Part shown: piece after piece, positions 52,013 through 60,441 of the stretch
Numbering within the stretch: the stretch's first letter is position 1
How the letters are laid out: each line of letters starts with the position of its first letter
NCBI RefSeq assembly: GCF_025685605.1
Contig: NZ_JAGTUT010000001.1
Coordinates: forward strand, 992,001-1,056,000
Length of the DNA stretch: 64,000 nucleotides
Reading direction: 5' to 3'
From: Granulicella arctica
Lineage (GTDB): Bacteria; Acidobacteriota; Terriglobia; Terriglobales; Acidobacteriaceae
Translations under genes and position numbers: made by a program
Notes under the pieces: model-generated
The model's database searches: none
Told to the model about the DNA's origin: nothing
Seen by the model: only the letters and a program-made list of their open reading frames with translations

Positions 52013-53350
52013 ATGACTGAGCCGAATCAGAATTCCCCCGCCACTGTCCCCGACCAGCCGGAAGCGAAGTCGCCACTCAAGAAGGGTATGCCCGTAGTGG
52101 TAGTCCTCGTTGTCATCATTGCCCTGATCGGCGTCGCCAATGTGTCGAGCCTGTTGAGCGGCAACAAGAAAGCAGCCCCGGCAAGCGCAATGACCATGCG
52201 CCCCGCTTCACCGAATGCCCAGCAGGTAAACAGTTTTTCGACGCAGCAGCAGGTGCAGGCCCAACGAGACGCGGAGGAGCGCCAACATCAGCAGGAATTG
52301 GCCGCTGCGATGCAGCAGCTCCAGGCCGAACAGAGTGTCCCCGGCCCAGAGGCAGCAGGCACACAGCCGATGACAGCGGCGCAGCGCGATGCGATCTATG
52401 GCAATAGCCCAAACGCGCCGCAGCACACATCGAACGTTTCCCAGGCTCAGGCAGAGGCCAAGCAAAAACAGTTAGCGAAGGAGAAACAAGCGCAGGACGC
52501 TATCAATAGCGATACGGTCGCTATCGACTTCGCCCACGCGGGCGCAACGCCCGGTGCCGGTGCCGCCGTCCCGTCGCAGGCGGCAACGGCTGTATTGGGG
52601 GAGCGTGAGGAGGCACATTCCCAGACGGCCGCGGAAACTCCCAGCAGTCCATCTCCCACTGGCGCGAGCGACAAGCCCGGTGTTGTGCAGGTGCCCTCCG
52701 CTCAACAGGCCAAAGCTGTGTCCAAGGCCGACGCGATGGCAGGATACGACTTCGATAACTATCAGGGCCGTCTTTATCGTGTCTTCGAGGGAACAGTATT
52801 TGAAGGGGTTGTCACCAACCATATTGACGGTGGGTTGAGCGGCCCGATTCTGGTCATGCTCACCACCGACTACTACTCGCACGATCATCAGCAGCTTCTC
52901 ATGCCGCAGGGGACGCGGTTGATCGGCACAGTACAGAGCGTGGGCAATGCCCAGCAGCGAAAGATGTTTGTAACCTTTCATCGGGCCGTCTGCCCCGATG
53001 GCTTCTCACTGGACTTTGACAAGTACATCGGCCTTGACCCACTCGGCACGACCGGCCTTGCAACGAAGGTAGATCACGGCTATCTGATGGCCTTCGGCGC
53101 GGCGGCTGCCGTAGGCGGCTTAGGTGGTTTGGCGCAGATCGGCAACAACGGAAGTGTGCTTACAGCGTCGTCCCAGATACGCAGCGGGATCTCCGAGCAG
53201 TCGGCCACCGAGGGTGAGCAGGTGTTGAACCACTTCCTGAATCGGCTGCCTGTCATCACGCTCAAGGAAGGTTCCCGTGCCCGCGTCTACGTCGGGCGCG
53301 ACATCCTCATCCCCTCCTACGCGGAGCATCGCGTCGATCCAACCATGTAA
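52013..53350 (+). CDS. virB10: Type IV secretion protein VirB10/TrbI
   Basis: A 445-aa protein that spans from inner to outer membrane. One TM (VVVVLVVIIALIGVANVSS) is followed by a long Gln/Ala/Pro-rich periplasmic spacer and the C-terminal barrel domain (YRVFEGTVFEGVVTNHIDGG, then IPSYAEHRV). Its ATG follows the virB9 stop by 2 bases. Confidence 0.9.
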   Translation: MTEPNQNSPATVPDQPEAKSPLKKGMPVVVVLVVIIALIGVANVSSLLSGNKKAAPASAMTMRPASPNAQQVNSFSTQQQVQAQRDAEERQHQQELAAAMQQLQAEQSVPGPEAAGTQPMTAAQRDAIYGNSPNAPQHTSNVSQAQAEAKQKQLAKEKQAQDAINSDTVAIDFAHAGATPGAGAAVPSQAATAVLGEREEAHSQTAAETPSSPSPTGASDKPGVVQVPSAQQAKAVSKADAMAGYDFDNYQGRLYRVFEGTVFEGVVTNHIDGGLSGPILVMLTTDYYSHDHQQLLMPQGTRLIGTVQSVGNAQQRKMFVTFHRAVCPDGFSLDFDKYIGLDPLGTTGLATKVDHGYLMAFGAAAAVGGLGGLAQIGNNGSVLTASSQIRSGISEQSATEGEQVLNHFLNRLPVITLKEGSRARVYVGRDILIPSYAEHRVDPTM

Positions 53351-53376
53351 ATGCTCTTGTGAGAGAGGAAAACCGC

Positions 53377-53607
53377 ATGACCACACTCACGATTACAAGA
53401 CGCAACAGGCTCATTGTCTCAGTCAGTGCATCCATGCTGGCTCTCACTCTTCTCCTCTCGCCTGTTGGCCGTAGCTCTGTAGCCAGCACGCTCGATTGGT
53501 TTATCCAGACCGTTGACGCCGTGACGGAGTTTCCATGCAAGATCGTGACCGACATCCGTCACTTTTCCTTGGACAGGTTGGACCCCACCTGCCCGCAGTG
53601 CTTCTAG
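53377..53607 (+). CDS. Small exported protein of the transfer operon
   Basis: A 76-aa protein with a signal-like hydrophobic segment (SASMLALTLLLSPVG). The mature part has three Cys (PCK, then DPTCPQCF at the very end). There is no lipobox, so it is not an obvious VirB7 lipoprotein, but its place in the operon and size would suit a VirB7/TrbK-like accessory. GAGAGG precedes the ATG. Confidence 0.6.
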   Translation: MTTLTITRRNRLIVSVSASMLALTLLLSPVGRSSVASTLDWFIQTVDAVTEFPCKIVTDIRHFSLDRLDPTCPQCF

Positions 53608-53630
53608 CTCTTTCACCCAAAGGAGGCTGT

Positions 53631-54416
53631 ATGAAACTCGTGATGACGAAACGTAACAAGTATCTTCTAACCGGCGGTCTGCTCCTGTTGACCGCTACAC
53701 CCAGCTTCGCTCTTTTCGGGATCGGCGACATCGTCTTCGACCCGACCAGCTACGCCAGTCTTGTGTCGCAGCTCACGACTCTGGAGTCGCAGTACAAGAT
53801 GCTCCAGAACAACATCACGCACTTCTCCATCAAGCAACAGTGGCAGACCACCTTGAATGCCATGAAGAACGCCAACGTCGCGAATATGTTTGGCGAGACG
53901 AGCGGTATGAGCATCGCGCTGAATACGAACTCGCCCAGCGCATCGTCCACGGCGTGGACAGCCGGAACGATCAAGGTCAGCGGGAACACAACCACCTATC
54001 TGCAAGGACAGACGCCGGGTAGTGCCCAGCTTTCACAACTGGCCATGATCGAGGCGTCGGACTCCATCTCCCCCGATTGCCTTACCGCAGTCGGCCAGTA
54101 CAGGGGCGCGAGGACACAGAACGTCACCGCAAACAACACGCTCGTCTCGCAGCAGCTCGACATCAGCAATGGCACGAACACAGAGGTCGAACAACTCAAT
54201 CTCCTCAATGCGGCGGAAGCACAGAAGATGTCCGAGATGCAGTCACAGGGCGTCTTGCAGGCTTGCCTTGCTTCACAGATGACCGTCACGAACATGCAGC
54301 AGCGGAACGCCGCAGCGCAAGACCTGAATACCGCTGCCTTTGTTCAGCAGCAACGCTCAACCAATAATGTGAGCGCGGCTAACGAAAGCAACACCTGGCA
54401 GACCTATCTTCCCTGA
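53631..54416 (+). CDS. virB5: Type IV secretion pilus protein VirB5/TrbJ
   Basis: A 261-aa protein with a signal peptide (cut near SFAL) and a mostly helical mature part: QLTTLESQYKMLQNNI at the start and coiled-coil heptads near the end (LLNAAEAQKMSEMQSQG). This is the VirB5/TrbJ pattern of a minor pilus-tip protein. The ATG at 53631 has AAAGGAGG upstream. Its last residues, NTWQTYLP, resemble those of the next protein. Confidence 0.85.
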   Translation: MKLVMTKRNKYLLTGGLLLLTATPSFALFGIGDIVFDPTSYASLVSQLTTLESQYKMLQNNITHFSIKQQWQTTLNAMKNANVANMFGETSGMSIALNTNSPSASSTAWTAGTIKVSGNTTTYLQGQTPGSAQLSQLAMIEASDSISPDCLTAVGQYRGARTQNVTANNTLVSQQLDISNGTNTEVEQLNLLNAAEAQKMSEMQSQGVLQACLASQMTVTNMQQRNAAAQDLNTAAFVQQQRSTNNVSAANESNTWQTYLP

Positions 54417-54428
54417 TTCGGAGACGCG

Positions 54429-54677
54429 ATGCTGAAAGCGATCAACACCAAACTACTCCTTGCGATCCTTGCGGCGCTGACCGCCATCGGCAGCGCCGTC
54501 ATTTACCAGAGCCATGAGGCTCATAAGACTGCCGCCATCCTTCAGCAGCAACAGCACGACGCCGAGGAACGCAACGAGGAAGATGAAGCGTTCCGCAAGA
54601 AGGTCGAGCAGGACAAGAAGCGGCACAACTCTGCCGCTGGTAACGAAGGCAAGACCTGGAAGAGCTACATCCCCTGA
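54429..54677 (+). CDS. Small membrane-anchored coiled-coil protein of the transfer operon
   Basis: An 82-aa protein with one N-terminal membrane segment (LLLAILAALTAIGSAVIY) and a charged helix (QQQHDAEERNEEDEAFRKK). It ends GKTWKSYIP, close to the NTWQTYLP end of the VirB5 protein just before it. I recognise no family. Place and shape fit an entry-exclusion or VirB accessory protein, but that is not shown. GGAG lies upstream. Confidence 0.6.
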   Translation: MLKAINTKLLLAILAALTAIGSAVIYQSHEAHKTAAILQQQQHDAEERNEEDEAFRKKVEQDKKRHNSAAGNEGKTWKSYIP

Positions 54678-54694
54678 TTTCACTGGAGACCGAT

Positions 54695-55612
54695 ATGAGC
54701 ATCGCCGTTCTCGCACAAGCACTGCCGTCCGCGTCGTCAGGCATGGACTGGCTCTACCAGTTCACCAACAACCTGACCAACCTCACGACGCAGAACGGCG
54801 GCGCGTTGACCCAGTTTGGCTGGACGGAGCTGAGCTGCATCTCCCTCTTTACCCTTGTGAACATGGTCATCAACTGGAACACCAGTACGATGACGTTTCG
54901 GCTGCATCACCATCCCGTGCGTGCTGGTGACCTTACCCACTTCCTGCTCAAGCTCATCGTGTGCAGCTTGCTGCTGAACTACTGGGTGAACTCGTTCCCA
55001 GGCGCTAGCTTCGGCATCAATCACTTCTTTTCTTACATCGCACAGGCGATGGTCGCGGCATTCGATCAGCATTCGCTTGACCAGTTGCTCCAGCTTCTCA
55101 AGAACGCCGGCGATGGAACGTCCATGCCTTCCTTCACCGCGCCGGTTCAGATCCTCTGCTACGTACTCGTCCAGATCATGCTCGGACTCGCTTCCGCCAT
55201 TCTGTTTGTCATTAATTGCAGCGCCTTCATCCTTTACGGGGTTACCGCGCTCTTTGGTCCTGTCTTTGTGCCGTTGCTCATGACACAGACCTTCAAAGCA
55301 AAGTTCTTCCAGTTCCTCGATGTCCTCATCAGCTTTGCCATGATTCGCGCTGTCGCTGCGGCGTTCATTTATGTGTGGGCCGGATTCATGAACGGGTTTC
55401 TCCAGCAGACCTTCAACGGCAACTATTCGATGGATATGTGGATCGCCAATCTGATCCCTTGCTTAATGGTCTTCGTCGCTTTCATCATAAATATGCTGTT
55501 CATTCCGAGCATGACCCAGGCCATCTTTGGCGGTGCCGCTGGAATGGCGGGAAGCATCGGAAATGCCGTTGGGAAATTGGCTTCAACGGCAGCCGTTGCG
55601 GGAGGAGCGTAA
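54695..55612 (+). CDS. virB6: Type IV secretion channel protein VirB6/TrbL
   Basis: A 305-aa polytopic inner-membrane protein with about six membrane segments (for example LIVCSLLLNYWV, ILCYVLVQIMLGLASAILFV, LIPCLMVFVAFIINMLF) and a central periplasmic loop, as in TrbL/VirB6. GGAG is 8 bases before the ATG. The next gene starts at the base right after the stop. Confidence 0.85.
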   Translation: MSIAVLAQALPSASSGMDWLYQFTNNLTNLTTQNGGALTQFGWTELSCISLFTLVNMVINWNTSTMTFRLHHHPVRAGDLTHFLLKLIVCSLLLNYWVNSFPGASFGINHFFSYIAQAMVAAFDQHSLDQLLQLLKNAGDGTSMPSFTAPVQILCYVLVQIMLGLASAILFVINCSAFILYGVTALFGPVFVPLLMTQTFKAKFFQFLDVLISFAMIRAVAAAFIYVWAGFMNGFLQQTFNGNYSMDMWIANLIPCLMVFVAFIINMLFIPSMTQAIFGGAAGMAGSIGNAVGKLASTAAVAGGA

Positions 55613-55798
55613 ATGTTCTGGTATCTGATGGATGTTCTCGCGCTGAAGAAGCTGGGTTTGGCTAGACCTCTTCGCTATCTCTTTCTGCTATTTCTTGTGG
55701 GATGCCTTATCGCAGGCATCATTTACGCTGCCGTCGTTTTGCACGCCGTCTCGGAAAGGAGCCAGACCCCTCATGTCCACACACACAGCACCCATTGA
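55613..55798 (+). CDS. Single-pass membrane peptide of the transfer operon
   Basis: A 61-aa protein with one membrane segment (YLFLLFLVGCLIAGIIYAAV) and a His-rich C-terminus (HVHTHSTH). Its ATG directly follows the virB6 stop, with GGAGGAG inside the virB6 end, and its last 26 bases overlap virB8. I recognise no family. A gene-like ribosome binding site supports it. Confidence 0.55.
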   Translation: MFWYLMDVLALKKLGLARPLRYLFLLFLVGCLIAGIIYAAVVLHAVSERSQTPHVHTHSTH

Positions 55799-56579
55799 AA
55801 GCGCGCTCACGCCGGAGCAAGCCCTGCTCACGGACCACATCGGGAATGAGGTCTATGCCTCCCACTATGCCGAGCGCAAAGCCTATCGTCTTGTCATCGG
55901 TTGCGGGACCGTTGTGCTACTCGGTTCGATGTGGCTTAACTTCTCTCTGGCACATCGTCCTATTGCGAATCGCTACATCCGCATCGATGAGATGGGCCGC
56001 GCCCAGGCAATCCAATACAGCGACCTCAACTACAGCCCTCGTGAGGGCGAAGTCCGGACATATCTCACAGACTGGGCGAACTACCGCTACACCATTGGCC
56101 GGGACACCATCGCGAAGAAGTATCCGCTCAACTACTACTTCTTATCGCAGACACTCGCCTCGCAATTGATGACTGCCGACAACGCGAATCATCTTGTTTC
56201 GCAAGTGGTGGCGGGGCAGATCGAGACCAGCGACGTGCAGGTAAAGAACGTGACCATTACGTCCATGTCAGACGAGACCGTTCAGGGCGCACGGATCGCC
56301 CGTGGAACGGCCCTTGTTGCGATCGACAGGTTCTACTCTGCGCAGAACTCCCGTGAGCCCCGGACAGAACATTGGATGCTGAGTATTACCTACTATCTGA
56401 ATCCCAAACAGGTCAGCGACCAGGCACGCATCTTCCCGCAGTTCGAGACCATCAATCCGCTCGGATTGACTATCACTGAATTCCACGAAAACCGGCTCTC
56501 GGTCGATCCGATAGTGCCGGGAACCAATGCAGCGTTGCCGGCGTTACCGGCAACGCCAGCAACAGGAGCGACGCGATGA
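55773..56579 (+). CDS. virB8: Type IV secretion protein VirB8/TrbF
   Basis: A 268-aa inner-membrane protein: short cytoplasmic head, one TM (VIGCGTVVLLGSMWLNFSL), then the NTF2-like periplasmic domain (IRIDEMGRAQAIQYSDLNY through the strand region ending in TITEFHENRL). ATG 55773 is chosen because the longer frame would run through the small membrane peptide gene in another phase. It overlaps virB11 (ATGA at 56576). Confidence 0.85.
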   Translation: MSTHTAPIESALTPEQALLTDHIGNEVYASHYAERKAYRLVIGCGTVVLLGSMWLNFSLAHRPIANRYIRIDEMGRAQAIQYSDLNYSPREGEVRTYLTDWANYRYTIGRDTIAKKYPLNYYFLSQTLASQLMTADNANHLVSQVVAGQIETSDVQVKNVTITSMSDETVQGARIARGTALVAIDRFYSAQNSREPRTEHWMLSITYYLNPKQVSDQARIFPQFETINPLGLTITEFHENRLSVDPIVPGTNAALPALPATPATGATR

Positions 56580-57544
56580 GCTACCGCCTAATCCTCCCGT
56601 TCTTCCCCGAGGAGTTGCGTGCGCTGTTGCTTGACACTTCCATCTCGGACCTCATGATCAATGGCACCACAGGCGTCTATGCGGATCGGAATGGCGTGAT
56701 CGAGCATATCCCTCTTTCTACGCCATACACGAATGACCGGCTGCAGGCTGCAATTGAGAGGGTCGCTCGTATCCTCGGGCAGGATCTCACGACGCAGAAT
56801 CCGATCCTGAATACACGCTTGCCCGATGGCTCGCGTGTGGCGGTGGTGGGCGCTCCGTCTTCGATCAATGGGCCGACGCTGACCATCCGCAAATTCAATC
56901 GCTGGTACACCTCCGATGAGTTGATCGCCGTTGGCAGCTTGCCCGAGCCCGTTCGCGACAAAGTCATCGGCTTCATCAACGAGCGAAAGAACGGCATTAT
57001 CAGCGGCGGAACCAGCTCGGGGAAGACGACCTTGATGAAGGCTTTGCTTGACCACGTTCCCCAGCATGAACGTCTCGTGGTCATCGAGCAGCCCGCCGAA
57101 TTGAAAGTCAACCACGCCAACGCCGTCCGCTGGGAGGCCGTTGAGGCGATTCCCGGCCAGGTTGCCATCACTCCGAGCCAGCTCTTAGCAGCCGCTCTGC
57201 GCCATCGTCCCGACCGGATCATCATGGGCGAGATACGCGATGAGTGCGGCTATGACTTACTGCAAGCGATGAACACAGGGCATGGCGGAACGCTCTCCAC
57301 CATCCACGCAAAGTCCGCATGGGACGCCCTGAATAGGCTGTCGGATTTGGCCCTGAGCGCGCGGGCCAATCTCAACCACGCATTCATTCGCTCCGAGACA
57401 GCAGAGGCCATCGACTTTGTTCTGTACTGCGAGCGCGATGCCACGGGCCGCCGCCGGGTGCGCGAGCTGATTACCGTGAACGGATACACCCACGCGGACC
57501 AGAGCTTCCAGACGGAGGACATCTATCGTGCTTCCGCCGCCTGA
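56576..57544 (+). CDS. virB11: Type IV secretion ATPase VirB11/TrbB
   Basis: A 322-aa hexameric traffic ATPase. Walker A is GGTSSGKTT (residues 144-152), the Asp box is around VVIEQPAELKV, Walker B is RIIMGEIRD and the His box is TGHGGTLSTIHAKS. Length is normal for TrbB/VirB11. It is the last of the VirB set; a non-coding region follows. Confidence 0.93.
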   Translation: MSYRLILPFFPEELRALLLDTSISDLMINGTTGVYADRNGVIEHIPLSTPYTNDRLQAAIERVARILGQDLTTQNPILNTRLPDGSRVAVVGAPSSINGPTLTIRKFNRWYTSDELIAVGSLPEPVRDKVIGFINERKNGIISGGTSSGKTTLMKALLDHVPQHERLVVIEQPAELKVNHANAVRWEAVEAIPGQVAITPSQLLAAALRHRPDRIIMGEIRDECGYDLLQAMNTGHGGTLSTIHAKSAWDALNRLSDLALSARANLNHAFIRSETAEAIDFVLYCERDATGRRRVRELITVNGYTHADQSFQTEDIYRASAA

Positions 57545-58075
57545 TCGACAGGCATACAGCTAGAGAACCGAACCCGAATCGAGGTCACTTCGATGTACCG
57601 TCATGCTGCCAATTCGGCTGCACAGCCCAACTCGTCTCTAAAAGCGCCCAGCGTGGCATATCGGCATAGCCGAGAGCGCAACGGAGGGTGCTCTGAGCCG
57701 CCCTTCTATGGAGCCTTTGTAGCGATGAGATGGGCTACGGCTTCGGCGAACTTCAAGCGCGGAGATCGAGAGTTTGACTTCGGTGCATCGGGGAGCCTTC
57801 CGCCTCGTATCCCGTCCTCTGCTCGGGGTCACGCTTCGGGGCCAAACCGGCGCCCTGCGGCTCGGCGTCGTTCTGCTTCGCTTTCAGCGCCCCTGCGGGG
57901 TCTCGGTTCCTCCCAAAAGAAGTTTGAGAACCGCGGCAAAGAACACCGCGCAAACTTCTTTCGGGCCCCGCCAAGAAAGCACTCCTTGGCACTTGGGAGC
58001 CGGGCCCACTCGCTTGGCTTCGCCTGTGTGACCCGAGCAGAATACGGGAAATTCAACGAAACGGAGATCACCACC
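57545..58075. other. Non-coding region with strong inverted repeats between virB11 and ssb
   Basis: A 531-base gap. A frame open into ssb covers part of it but reads as low-quality, Arg/Ser-rich sequence without family features. The region is GC-rich after 57780 and contains several palindromes, the best listed separately. It could hold a promoter for the mobilization genes, a transcription stop for the VirB operon, or part of oriT. Confidence 0.5.
57912..57965. repeat. Nested hairpin upstream of ssb
   Basis: An 11-bp stem (57916-57926 with 57951-57961) extended outward past one mismatch by CCC/GGG, with a 5-bp inner stem (57932-57936 with 57946-57950) and a 9-nt loop. A second 6-bp hairpin (57970-57975 with 57985-57990) follows at once. 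It may be a terminator-like or origin-like structure. Confidence 0.6.
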
Positions 58076-58450
58076 ATGTACTCAAACAAAGTCACCCTCA
58101 TCGGATTCACCGGCGCTGATGCAGAAGTTCGCACCAACAACGACCGCAGCCTTACCACACTCTCGCTGGCAACCAAGTCCTCCTATAAGAAGGACGGCAA
58201 GTACATCGAGCACACCGAATGGCACCGTTGCGTCGTCTTCGGCAAGCTCGGAGAGTTCGCCGCCAAGCTGCAGAAAGGCGCTCACATCCAGGTCGAGGGC
58301 GAGTTGCGCAGCCGCAAGTACGACAGCACGAAGACCGGCGCGGAAGTGACGGTTTGGGAGATTCGGGTCAACTCGATTCTCAAGCTGGATCGTGCCGCCA
58401 AAGCGGCAGCGGAAGACGAGGACGAATCCACCGAGGAAGAGGCCGCATAG
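58076..58450 (+). CDS. ssb: Single-stranded DNA-binding protein of the element
   Basis: A 124-aa SSB with an OB fold (NKVTLIGFTGADAEVRTNND, then the TEWHRCVVFGKLGEFA motif and YDSTKTGAEVTVWEIRVNSI). The C-terminal tail is acidic (EDEDESTEEEAA) but lacks the usual DDDIPF-type tip, so protein-partner binding may differ. GGAG lies 9 bases before ATG 58076. It probably coats transferred single strands. Confidence 0.88.
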   Translation: MYSNKVTLIGFTGADAEVRTNNDRSLTTLSLATKSSYKKDGKYIEHTEWHRCVVFGKLGEFAAKLQKGAHIQVEGELRSRKYDSTKTGAEVTVWEIRVNSILKLDRAAKAAAEDEDESTEEEAA

Positions 58451-58554
58451 GCCCTTCCTCCTCGCCGAAGAGTCCGGCATCCAGCCGGGCTTCTTCGGCT
58501 GCTAAAGGCCCGTGGCATCGCGTAAGCAGTGCAGGTCGGATTGGAGGTATCGAG

Positions 58555-59499
58555 ATGAATGGAACAGCCCAAGACTTTCTTACCCGTTGCTTCGCTCCGG
58601 GTGACACGATCGCTCTCTTGCTTCGCAACGAGAGCATCGCAAAGACACAGCAACGCATTGTTCCTTTGGAACGTGCGCTCGCACCCCGTTACCGTGGATG
58701 GCTCGCCCATGAAAACCACAGCGGCACGAACATCTACGTGGCTGCCAATCCGCTGCTTTCCGGCAGCCGGAAGCGCACCAAGGATTGCATCGCTTCCATT
58801 CGCCACCTGTACATCGATATCGACGTGAACGGAGAGGGCCGTCTCGCTGCGCTCCGGGCTTCCGAGCTTGTGCCGGAGCCGAATGTGATTGTCTCTACAT
58901 CGGCAGGCAAATACCAGGTGTTGTGGCGCGTGGAGGATTTCGACTTCTACACGCAAGAGATGACGCTCAAGCTCCTCGCCATGGCCTTCCATGGCGACAT
59001 CTCCTGCACGGATTGCAACCGGGTTCTTCGCATCCCCGGATTCAAGAATTGCAAGTACGATCCAGCGCAGCTCGTCACCGTCGAGTATCTCTCCGATGCG
59101 ACCTATCAGCCGGATGACTTTCACCTCTATGTCCTTCGCGAAGCCTGCATGATTCCACCTATCCCGCAGCAGCCGATACGTCGGGATATGCAGACCAACT
59201 CCGAGCATGATTGGACTTGGATCTCGCGTGAGCTTGCCCACGGCAAAGATGCCGTGACGCTCACTCTGGAGCTGGCTTCGCGGCGCTCCGACAAGCCCAA
59301 TCCCACCTACTACGCCCAACGCACGGTGGATATGGCTTCGGCCCGTCTCTGGCTGACGGAGGGCACATCCATCGCGGACGTAATCGCGATGCTTGAGAGC
59401 CGCAGACAGTCTGAGCTTCCCGCTGCACTTTGCTCCGCTCGTGCGAGGGAGATTGCGGCCACGGCACAGCGCATGATTGCACGCAATAAGATCGCCTGA
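58555..59499 (+). CDS. RepB-family DNA primase
   Basis: A 314-aa archaeo-eukaryotic-type primase of the RepB (plasmid) group. The active-site Asp pair is in RHLYIDIDVNG, the His of NHSGTNIYV and Arg of NRVLRIPGFKNCK complete the core. Only the primase part is present; there is no helicase domain. Elements of this kind use such primases to start complementary-strand synthesis after transfer. GGAGG lies 8 bases before the ATG. Confidence 0.85.
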   Translation: MNGTAQDFLTRCFAPGDTIALLLRNESIAKTQQRIVPLERALAPRYRGWLAHENHSGTNIYVAANPLLSGSRKRTKDCIASIRHLYIDIDVNGEGRLAALRASELVPEPNVIVSTSAGKYQVLWRVEDFDFYTQEMTLKLLAMAFHGDISCTDCNRVLRIPGFKNCKYDPAQLVTVEYLSDATYQPDDFHLYVLREACMIPPIPQQPIRRDMQTNSEHDWTWISRELAHGKDAVTLTLELASRRSDKPNPTYYAQRTVDMASARLWLTEGTSIADVIAMLESRRQSELPAALCSARAREIAATAQRMIARNKIA

Positions 59500-59524
59500 A
59501 TTTATCACCCAAAGGAGAACAGCA

Positions 59525-59851
59525 ATGCCACTACTCGAAGTCATCCAAACCCGCCAGGTCAGCGCCTCTATCCGGCTCACTGACTCAACCGCTACGCAGG
59601 TCGATCAGTACGCCGCCTTCATCCGCGCATCCGCAGATGACGTGGTGGAACAGGCGCTTGCTTATGTCTTCTCGAAAGATCGCGACTTCCAGGACTTCCT
59701 GAAGACGCCGCAAGCGAAGCAGGCTTCGTCGACGCTTCGCATTCGCAGAGCGCCTGCTACCGATGCAGCGGAGCCGCCAGCAAGGAAGGCGGTATCCGCA
59801 GCGTCATCGCCAGCACAGGCACCGGCATTCGTGGCGGGATCGAAGGCATGA
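59525..59851 (+). CDS. Small protein of the mobilization cluster, unknown
   Basis: A 108-aa protein. Residues 1 to about 60 are compact (VSASIRLTDSTATQVDQYAA, then helix DDVVEQALAYVFSKDRDF), which looks like a small ribbon-helix-helix-type fold; the rest is Ala/Pro-rich and likely disordered. It may be a DNA-binding or antitoxin-like regulator. AAAGGAG precedes the ATG. Confidence 0.6.
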   Translation: MPLLEVIQTRQVSASIRLTDSTATQVDQYAAFIRASADDVVEQALAYVFSKDRDFQDFLKTPQAKQASSTLRIRRAPATDAAEPPARKAVSAASSPAQAPAFVAGSKA

Positions 59852-60048
59852 TCCCACTGCTAAAGCAGTGGCAGAGCCACTACGGTGCTGCGCACCGGAA
59901 GAAGATTGACACTCCATCCCTTCCAGGGTGTCGCGAAATGAGCAATAGGGAGCCTATAGGCGACCTCTCTGCAAACAAGCAAGTTACATAAATCTGGTTG
60001 CTTATAGGAGACCGCAAGGCTCCTATAAGCAACTTCGGAGTAGACGGC
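59852..60048. other. Inverted-repeat-rich region, candidate oriT
   Basis: A 197-base gap before the mobC-coupling-relaxase genes. It holds at least five palindromes: CCACTGC/GCAGTGG near 59855, GGTGC/GCACC near 59885, a GACAC..GTGTC hairpin near 59910, GCCTATAGGC (59952-59961) and a perfect 13-bp repeat (59998-60010 with 60020-60032). Dense hairpins upstream of a relaxase operon are typical of oriT. A CTATAG core also occurs near MobF nick sites. The nick site itself is not identified. Confidence 0.5.
59998..60032. repeat. Perfect 13-bp inverted repeat upstream of mobC
   Basis: TTGCTTATAGGAG (59998-60010) and its exact complement (60020-60032) flank a 9-base spacer, and the second arm ends 16 bases before the mobC start. 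It could be an operator for self-regulation by the MobC-like protein or the relaxase recognition hairpin. Confidence 0.65.
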
Positions 60049-60441
60049 ATGGAAGAGGAAACCCAAGGTTCCCATCTCAATTTAGAGACGCGGATTCGCC
60101 GGTCCAAAGGCAGGACCGGTCGGACGATCAGTGCCACAGCCAAGGTCACGCGCGACGAGCAGAACGAGATGGAAGCGGCGGCCATGCAAAGAGGTCAGAG
60201 CCTCAGCGAGTGGTGCCGTGAGGTGCTTCTAGCAGCGGCCAGAGGCGAGACCATCACGCCGATCTTTACTGAGATCGTGGCTATCCGTCAGCTCCTCAAC
60301 TCAACTTTGCGGAATGTGGCTTGCGGCGAGGTGATGACACCGCAGGCGTTCCAGACCGAGTTGCAAGGCATTCGTTCCAGCAAGCACAAGGCCGCAGTTG
60401 AAGTCATGCAACAGTACGCCAGAACGGAGGTAGCACAATGA
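60049..60441 (+). CDS. mobC: MobC-like relaxosome accessory protein
   Basis: A 130-aa ribbon-helix-helix-type DNA-binding protein (TISATAKVTRDEQNEMEAAA, then the helix LSEWCREVLLAAARG). It is the pattern of MobC accessory proteins that open DNA near oriT. ATG 60049 has GGAG 9 bases upstream. It overlaps the coupling-protein gene (ATGA at 60438). Confidence 0.8.
   Translation: MEEETQGSHLNLETRIRRSKGRTGRTISATAKVTRDEQNEMEAAAMQRGQSLSEWCREVLLAAARGETITPIFTEIVAIRQLLNSTLRNVACGEVMTPQAFQTELQGIRSSKHKAAVEVMQQYARTEVAQ

Noticed and set aside
57593..58075. In-frame extension upstream of ssb
   Set aside because: The sequence is Arg/Ser-rich noise over palindromes; the SSB fold and a good ribosome site start at 58076.
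58282..59580. Long open frame (432 codons) on the minus strand
   Set aside because: It is antisense to the RepB-type primase, has no family features, and the plus strand has motifs and a ribosome binding site.
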